Positions 7,034 to 10,959 of a stretch of 10,959 nt of DNA are shown here, in pieces. The translations under genes were made by a program, and so were the position numbers. Source of the DNA: JBBKWG01 sp037968835 (GTDB taxonomy: Bacteria; Pseudomonadota; Alphaproteobacteria; Rhodobacterales; Rhodobacteraceae); the NCBI GenBank assembly GCA_037968835.1, contig JBBKWG010000002.1, forward strand, positions 1-10,959. Reading direction: 5' to 3'. The notes under the pieces are model-generated. The model was not told the origin of the DNA. It did not search any database and worked only from the letters and a program-made list of their open reading frames with translations. Positions within the stretch are counted from its first letter, which is position 1; each line of letters begins with the position of its first letter.

Positions 7034-7062
7034 AAAGGCGTCACCGTCATGGTGGCGCCTTT
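7034..7062. terminator. Bidirectional hairpin terminator between rne and tusA-like gene
   Basis: AAAGGCGTCACC at 7034-7045 pairs with GGTGGCGCCTTT at 7051-7062 (twelve pairs, one G-U) around a GTCAT loop. A-tract and T-tract ends serve both strands, although the T run is only three long. It lies 22 bases after the rne stop and about 40 bases after the stop of the convergent gene, so it can end both transcripts. Confidence 0.85.
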
Positions 7063-7100
7063 GTCATGTCGGATCACTTGGAAACGGTGCCCCGCGAACG

Positions 7101-7328
7101 TCACGCGCGTTTGATGAGATAAACCTGCGCACCGTCGTCCTCGCCGCTTTCCACCAGCGTATGGCCCTGTTCTGCGCAGAAATGCGGGACATCGACGACG
7201 GCAGCGGGATCGTCGGCGAGAAGCCGCAGGACGGCACCGCTTTGCATCGCTCGCAGGCGTTTCGCGGCCTTCAGGACCGGTAGCGGACACAAAAGTCCTC
7301 GGGCGTCGAGTGCTTCGTCGTGGCTCAT
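7101..7328 (-). CDS. TusA/SirA-family sulfur carrier protein
   Basis: This is a 75-residue protein of the TusA (SirA/YeeD) family. Members carry persulfide sulfur on one cysteine, for tRNA thiolation, molybdenum cofactor or other sulfur routes. The family signature is complete: LDARGLLCPLPVLKAAK, with Cys14 in the CPxP motif near the N-terminus. A second cysteine, Cys51, lies in the C-terminal half. The length matches the family. The frame is open further upstream, but that part is unlike the family, so the start is placed at the ATG whose complement is 7326-7328. No clear ribosome site is present, and the leader from the candidate promoter would be short. The gene converges on rne and is divergent from ccdA. 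The exact subfamily (TusA itself or a paralogue) cannot be decided, so no symbol is given. Confidence 0.88.
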   Translation of the reverse strand: MSHDEALDARGLLCPLPVLKAAKRLRAMQSGAVLRLLADDPAAVVDVPHFCAEQGHTLVESGEDDGAQVYLIKRA

Positions 7329-7347
7329 GCTGTCAGCGCTAGTTGCG

Positions 7348-7376
7348 ATGTTACATTTTGTCCACCGAGATGTGAC
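7348..7376 (-). promoter_or_regulatory. Candidate promoter for the tusA-like gene
   Basis: Read on the minus strand, GTCACA (complement of 7371-7376) and TAACAT (complement of 7348-7353) match the -35 and -10 boxes at four of six positions each with exactly 17 bases between. Transcription would start near 7341, giving a leader of about 13 bases. On the plus strand the same bases form two copies of ATGTKACA, at 7348-7355 and 7370-7377, 22 bases apart. Confidence 0.35.
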
Positions 7377-7447
7377 AGACCTGTGTCGTGACGCCGCGCG
7401 CGCAATGACATAGACCATCACCACAGGGAGACCGGGAAGGACGCTGC

Positions 7448-8203
7448 ATGTTCGGAATAGACATCTTCGACGCCAGCCTGTTGCCGTCGCTGGCAATTGC
7501 GATGGCGGCGGGCATTCTGTCGTTCCTCAGCCCCTGCGTTTTGCCGATCGTGCCGCCCTATCTGGCCTATATGGGTGGGATCACGGTCAGCGAGATGCAA
7601 AGCGGCGAAACCGCGGCACGGCGTCGCACGATGTTGGCGGCGGCGTTCTTTGTGCTGGGACTGTCGACGGTATTCCTGTTTCTGGGCTTCACGGCGTCGG
7701 CATTCGGGCGATTCTTCCTGCAGAATCAGGATTGGTTCGTCACGATTGCGGGCATCATCATCATGATATTTGGTGCGCATTTCGTCGGCGTCTACCGCAT
7801 CGGGTTTCTGGATCGCGAAATGCGGATGGACGCGGGCGACAGGGGCGGGTCGGCGTTTGGCGCCTATGTTCTGGGACTTGCCTTCGCGTTCGGCTGGACA
7901 CCCTGCATCGGCCCGATCCTTGGCGCGATCCTGTCACTTGCCGCCAGCGAGGCCGACGTGGCGCGCGGCACGTCGCTTCTGGGCGCATATGCGTTGGGGC
8001 TGGGATTGCCGTTCTTGCTGGTCGCTGCGTTCTTCCCGCGCCTGACCGGCGTCATGACCTGGATGAAACGGCACATGGAGCGTATCGAGCGCATCATGGG
8101 TCTGTTGCTGTGGACGGTCGGGCTATTGATGCTGACTGGAAAATTCACCGATTTCAGTTGGTGGCTGAACGAGAAGTTCCCGATATTGCAGACCTTCGGC
8201 TAG
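7448..8203 (+). CDS. ccdA: Cytochrome c biogenesis protein CcdA (thiol-disulfide electron carrier)
   Basis: CcdA is an inner-membrane protein that carries electrons from cytoplasmic thioredoxin across the membrane to periplasmic thioredoxin-like proteins such as CcmG, which keep apocytochrome c cysteines reduced for haem attachment. The 251-residue product fits the short CcdA branch of the DsbD family. Six hydrophobic segments lie at about 11-41, 62-82, 97-116, 137-165, 175-196 and 215-231. The redox pair is Cys30 in LSFLSPCVLPIVPPYLAY and Cys153 in FGWTPCIGPILGAIL; both motifs are intact and sit in the first and fourth segments as expected. A strong ribosome site, GGAAGGA at 7435-7441, lies six bases before the ATG. 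No DsbD-like periplasmic domains or Ccm genes are in the window. The gene is divergent from the tusA-like gene. Confidence 0.95.
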   Translation: MFGIDIFDASLLPSLAIAMAAGILSFLSPCVLPIVPPYLAYMGGITVSEMQSGETAARRRTMLAAAFFVLGLSTVFLFLGFTASAFGRFFLQNQDWFVTIAGIIIMIFGAHFVGVYRIGFLDREMRMDAGDRGGSAFGAYVLGLAFAFGWTPCIGPILGAILSLAASEADVARGTSLLGAYALGLGLPFLLVAAFFPRLTGVMTWMKRHMERIERIMGLLLWTVGLLMLTGKFTDFSWWLNEKFPILQTFG

Positions 8204-8208
8204 TGCGG

Positions 8209-8248
8209 CAACACTGTGTTGACGGATTGGCACTTGACCGTTGATACG
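8209..8248 (+). promoter_or_regulatory. Candidate promoter and palindrome before the hydrolase-P450 pair
   Basis: CAACAC-T-GTGTTG at 8209-8221 is a perfect inverted repeat with a single central base, a form typical of operators. It overlaps a possible -35 box TTGACG (8219-8224), which has a weak GATACG -10 candidate 18 bases on (8243-8248). It lies in the 128-base gap between ccdA and the hydrolase gene. Both the promoter and the operator reading are tentative. Confidence 0.25.
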
Positions 8249-8331
8249 GAAAATTGCGCGCAGAATCAGGGTTCTCGGGTGCGATCTTATCGGCTAACGT
8301 TTCCCGCATGGCGATGAGGGGAAAAACGCGC

Positions 8332-9594
8332 GTGACACGGCGCCGGGTTTTCTACATTCCCGGTTATGACCCCTATCCGCCCCGCCGTTACCGCGAACTC
8401 TATCGCAGCGAGAGCCTCAAACAGGCGGCGATTTCCGGCTATGCGATCGAACAGAAATCGACCGGCACCGACACCGGCTGGCGTGTGCGTGCCAAGATCG
8501 AGGGCGAGCAGGTCCTGAGCCGGGTCGACGTTCTTGTCTGGCACGATCTGGTGCAGACCTCGATGCAGACCGGGATTGCCGGAACCTATCTGGCGCTGAT
8601 CAAGACTGCGTGGATTTATCTCTCGACCGGCACGTTCCGGCGGCTGTCGTGGCTGTCCAAGGGGCCGGTGATTGCGGCGCTCTATCCTATCATGATGTTA
8701 CTGACGCAGCTTCTGATCGCGCTGCTTGGCGCGTGGTGGATCGGAACTCTGCTGGCGAGTGCGGCTTTCCTGGGAGCCGAGGCGCTTGGCGTACTGATCG
8801 GACGGCCCGTCGACCGCGAAGGCTGGGTCTGGACGCTGACGGGATCGGCGATACGCCTTGGCGTCTTCTTTCCCACCGCGCTGCTGGCCCTGCGCTGGTT
8901 CCGCGCCCAGGATGGCAAGACGTTCGCGTATTATCTGATGCAGGACTACGCCTATACGGCCAAGGATCGCGGGGCCTATCCGCGCGAGGTCGAGGCGCGG
9001 CTGCATGAATTCCGCCACCGGATCGAGGCCGCGCTTGCCGAAGAGATCGACGAGGTTCTGATCGTCGGCCATTCATCGGGTGCACATCTGGCAGTCTCGA
9101 TCGTCGCGGATCTGGTGCGGCTGAAGGACATCCCCGAGGATGGCCCCGTCGTCTCGCTGCTGACGCTGGGGCAAGTGATCCCGATGGTCAGTTTCCTGCC
9201 CGATGCCAAACGGCTGCGACGCGATCTGCGACTTTTGTCGACCGCCGTAGAGATCACCTGGCTTGACGTTTCCGCGCCGGGAGACGGTTGTTCGTTCGCG
9301 CTCTGCGATCCGGTGTCGGTGTCGGGGGTGGCGCCCCCGAAAGGTCAGCAATGGCCGGTCGTCGTGTCGGCGGCGTTCACCAAAACGCTCAGCGAAAAGA
9401 CCCAGGCCAAGCTGCGCTGGCGGTTTTTTCGACTGCATTTCCAGTACCTTTGCGCGTTCGACCGGCCGGGCGATTACGACTACTTCAAGATCACCGCCGG
9501 ACCGCTCACATTGGGCGCGCGGTTCCGGGGGCGACGGCCATCGGCCAGCCGGATCGACGTGGTTGCGTCGCGCTTCACCTCGACAGCGGCATGA
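8332..9594 (+). CDS. Membrane-associated alpha/beta-hydrolase-like protein
   Basis: I do not recognise a named gene. From the GTG at 8332 the product has 420 residues. A short strand motif VFYIPGYDP (6-14) resembles the first strand and oxyanion loop of alpha/beta hydrolases. Three hydrophobic segments follow at about 111-134, 136-158 and 171-188. Then comes a clear nucleophile elbow, VLIVGHSSGAHLA, with Ser248 as the likely catalytic serine. Later candidates for the triad are Asp312 or Asp318 (WLDVSAPGDG) and His369 (FRLHFQYL). The membrane segments therefore sit inside the hydrolase fold, ahead of the nucleophile. The start is uncertain: GTG 8332 has GAGGGG (8316-8321) ten bases upstream, while ATGs at 8308 and 8314 lack a ribosome site. 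The stop overlaps the P450 start, so the two are coupled. Lipase, esterase or thioesterase activity is possible; substrate unknown. Confidence 0.75.
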   Translation: MTRRRVFYIPGYDPYPPRRYRELYRSESLKQAAISGYAIEQKSTGTDTGWRVRAKIEGEQVLSRVDVLVWHDLVQTSMQTGIAGTYLALIKTAWIYLSTGTFRRLSWLSKGPVIAALYPIMMLLTQLLIALLGAWWIGTLLASAAFLGAEALGVLIGRPVDREGWVWTLTGSAIRLGVFFPTALLALRWFRAQDGKTFAYYLMQDYAYTAKDRGAYPREVEARLHEFRHRIEAALAEEIDEVLIVGHSSGAHLAVSIVADLVRLKDIPEDGPVVSLLTLGQVIPMVSFLPDAKRLRRDLRLLSTAVEITWLDVSAPGDGCSFALCDPVSVSGVAPPKGQQWPVVVSAAFTKTLSEKTQAKLRWRFFRLHFQYLCAFDRPGDYDYFKITAGPLTLGARFRGRRPSASRIDVVASRFTSTAA

Positions 9595-10910
9595 TTGCGC
9601 CAAAACCGGTGGCGCGAGAGGGGCGCGTGTCGCTCTGGCGCTATTTCCGGATGTTTCGTCGCGATATCCTGTCGGCGCAGCCCGCGCACCTTTATCGCGC
9701 GCGGATGGCGGAGTTTCGCACGCCGTTCTTCCGGTCATTCCTTATCAACGAGCCAGATCTGATCCGACAGGTGCTGAACGAACGACCGGCGGACTTTCCC
9801 AAATCGCGCCGGGTGACGGCAGGATTGTCGCCGCTTCTGGGACGCTCGGTGTTCGTGACCAACGGCGTGGAATGGGCGCACCAACGGCGCATCATCGACC
9901 CCGCGTTCGAAGGCGGTCGCCTGCGCGAGAGCTTTCCGGCGATGCTGGAGGCGGCGCGCGCAATGGCGGACCGGGTGGTGCCCGGTCGCGTCGATGTCGA
10001 GGCGCTGGCCAGCCACGCGACCGCCGACGTCATCTTCCGCACCCTGTTTTCCCTGCCGATCGACGACGCCACGGCAAGCGAAACCTATCAGGCGTTCCGC
10101 GCTTTTCAGCGAGCCCAACCGGTGCTGACCCCGGCGGCGCTGATCCCCGGTTTTCCCGTTTGGCACAGGCGGCGCACGCGCGACGCGGCGCAGCGATTGC
10201 GTAGGCTGATCGCGGGGCTGGTGGCGGCGCGTCAGTTCGAGATTGATGCCGGGCGCGCGCCCGACGATCTGGCGACAAAGATCATGACGACTCCCGATCC
10301 CGAAACCGGCGAGACGTTTTCGCAGGCCGAGATGGTCGATCAGGTCGCGATCTTCTTTCTCGCGGGCCACGAGACAAGCGCGGCGCTTCTGGGCTGGGCG
10401 CTCTGGCTGCTGGCCGCCGCGCCGGATTGGGGTGACAGGGTCGCCACCGAAGCCGTTGAATTCATGTCGAAATCGCAGTTCTCGAGTCTGTCCGGGATGC
10501 GTGCCACTCGTGATGTCCTGCGCGAGACATTGCGACTGTATCCGCCAGTGCCGATGATGGTGCGCGAGACGAAGCGTGACGAGACCTTCCGCAAGAGAGA
10601 CGTCAAAATGGGAAGTCAGGTTGTTATTTCGCCGTGGCATCTTGGTCGTCACGAACGACTATGGGAGAACCCGGACGCCTTCGATCCGGCCCGGTGGACG
10701 CGTGGCACGCCGGTCCGCGAGGCGTTCCTGCCGTTTTCGTCCGGCCCACGGGTTTGCCCCGGTGCAGGGTTCGCGATGGCCGAGGCGGCGGTTCTGGTTG
10801 CGGCGCTGATGGCGCGTTTCCGGTTCGAGGTTCTGGAAATCCCGGTGCCGGTCGCGCATCTGACGGTGCGGTCGCGGGACGGGATCGTTCTGGAGGCCGG
10901 CTTGCGCTAG
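9591..10910 (+). CDS. Cytochrome P450 monooxygenase
   Basis: This is a haem-thiolate monooxygenase of 439 residues, normal for a P450. All signature motifs are present: the I-helix AGHETS (258-263, with Glu261/Thr262 for proton delivery), the K-helix ExxR at Glu312-Arg315 in RETLRLYPP, the PERF-type FDPARW (364-369), and the haem loop FSSGPRVCPG (382-391) with axial Cys389. It lacks a signal peptide or obvious N-terminal membrane anchor; the start is basic (WRYFRMFRR), so it is probably soluble or peripheral. The ATG at 9591 overlaps the upstream stop as ATGA with no ribosome site, indicating termination-reinitiation coupling to the hydrolase. The frame is open further upstream, but that stretch lies in the hydrolase gene and is not P450-like. 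No ferredoxin or reductase domain is fused or adjacent, so electrons must come from elsewhere. CYP family and substrate cannot be assigned; fatty-acid-type substrates are a guess. Confidence 0.95.
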   Translation: MIAPKPVAREGRVSLWRYFRMFRRDILSAQPAHLYRARMAEFRTPFFRSFLINEPDLIRQVLNERPADFPKSRRVTAGLSPLLGRSVFVTNGVEWAHQRRIIDPAFEGGRLRESFPAMLEAARAMADRVVPGRVDVEALASHATADVIFRTLFSLPIDDATASETYQAFRAFQRAQPVLTPAALIPGFPVWHRRRTRDAAQRLRRLIAGLVAARQFEIDAGRAPDDLATKIMTTPDPETGETFSQAEMVDQVAIFFLAGHETSAALLGWALWLLAAAPDWGDRVATEAVEFMSKSQFSSLSGMRATRDVLRETLRLYPPVPMMVRETKRDETFRKRDVKMGSQVVISPWHLGRHERLWENPDAFDPARWTRGTPVREAFLPFSSGPRVCPGAGFAMAEAAVLVAALMARFRFEVLEIPVPVAHLTVRSRDGIVLEAGLR

Positions 10911-10922
10911 GGAAAGCTTGCT

Positions 10923-10959
10923 TTAACGTTCACGATAGTGCTTCAGAACATAGAGGCGG
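10923..10959 (-). CDS. Possible C-terminal end of a convergent gene
   Basis: On the minus strand an open frame enters from the right edge and ends RLYVLKHYRER-stop (TAA, complement of 10923-10925), 12 bases beyond the P450 stop. The residue composition looks protein-like, and a convergent gene would suit the compact layout, but only 12 codons are visible and the product cannot be named. Confidence 0.35.
   Translation of the reverse strand, partial: RLYVLKHYRER

Noticed and set aside
7329..7496. N-terminal extension of the tusA-like frame across the ccdA start
   Set aside because: The extension is unlike the family and would overlap ccdA; the family signature begins just after the ATG at 7328.
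4057..8216. The 12-base word GCGGCAACACTG shared by the rne upstream region (4057-4068) and the region after ccdA (8205-8216)
   Set aside because: A few 12-base matches are expected by chance in a window of this size, and the flanking bases do not extend the match.
8229..8245. TGGCAC followed by a GTTG, suggesting a sigma-54 promoter
   Set aside because: The second element is not TTGC at the required distance, so the -24/-12 pattern is not met.
9288..9590. Upstream extension of the P450 frame
   Set aside because: It lies wholly inside the hydrolase gene and is not P450-like; the ATGA overlap at 9591 gives a normal-length protein.

Overview
The window looks like a chromosomal segment of an alphaproteobacterium, most likely Rhodobacterales (Roseobacter/Rhodobacter group). 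The reasons are high GC, the RNase E architecture (S1 domain split by a long acidic insert, Arg-rich tail ending in a Gly-Trp-Trp motif), the DctB/DctD-type pair, and a G-rich intergenic repeat of a kind I associate from memory with this order. No mobile element, CRISPR array, rRNA or tRNA is visible. The genes are mostly core genes in ordinary order, with an accessory pair at the right end.

Layout. (1) 20-3824, + strand: purQ (purine synthesis), then a DctB-like membrane histidine kinase and a DctD-like response regulator, closely spaced and probably co-transcribed. No C4-dicarboxylate transporter is present here. The regulator has lost the GAFTGA loop and the second sigma-54-contact loop of its AAA+ domain, and its Walker B acidic pair is changed. 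(2) 3825-4347: a 523-base gap holding a G-rich hairpin/repeat just after dctD, a weak promoter candidate, and a cluster of perfect short inverted repeats that could form a structured leader for the next gene. (3) 4348-7011, + strand: rne, RNase E, followed by a strong hairpin terminator shared with a convergent gene. (4) 7101-7328, - strand: a small TusA/SirA-family sulfur-carrier protein. It is divergent from (5) ccdA, 7448-8203, + strand, a six-helix thiol electron carrier for cytochrome c maturation. (6) 8332-10910, + strand: a serine alpha/beta-hydrolase-like membrane protein whose stop codon overlaps the start of a cytochrome P450 (ATGA), so the two are translationally coupled. (7) At the right edge, the last 12 codons of a possible convergent gene on the - strand.

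How they may work together. PurQ, RNase E, TusA and CcdA are housekeeping functions (purines, RNA turnover, sulfur transfer, cytochrome c assembly). The DctBD-like pair would sense an extracytoplasmic ligand and control transcription, but its regulator cannot be a standard sigma-54 activator as read. The hydrolase and P450 form a small two-gene unit that suggests processing of a hydrophobic substrate at the membrane; the substrate cannot be named from sequence. The two points I consider least explained are the degenerate AAA+ regulator and the hydrolase-P450 pair, followed by the structured region upstream of rne.
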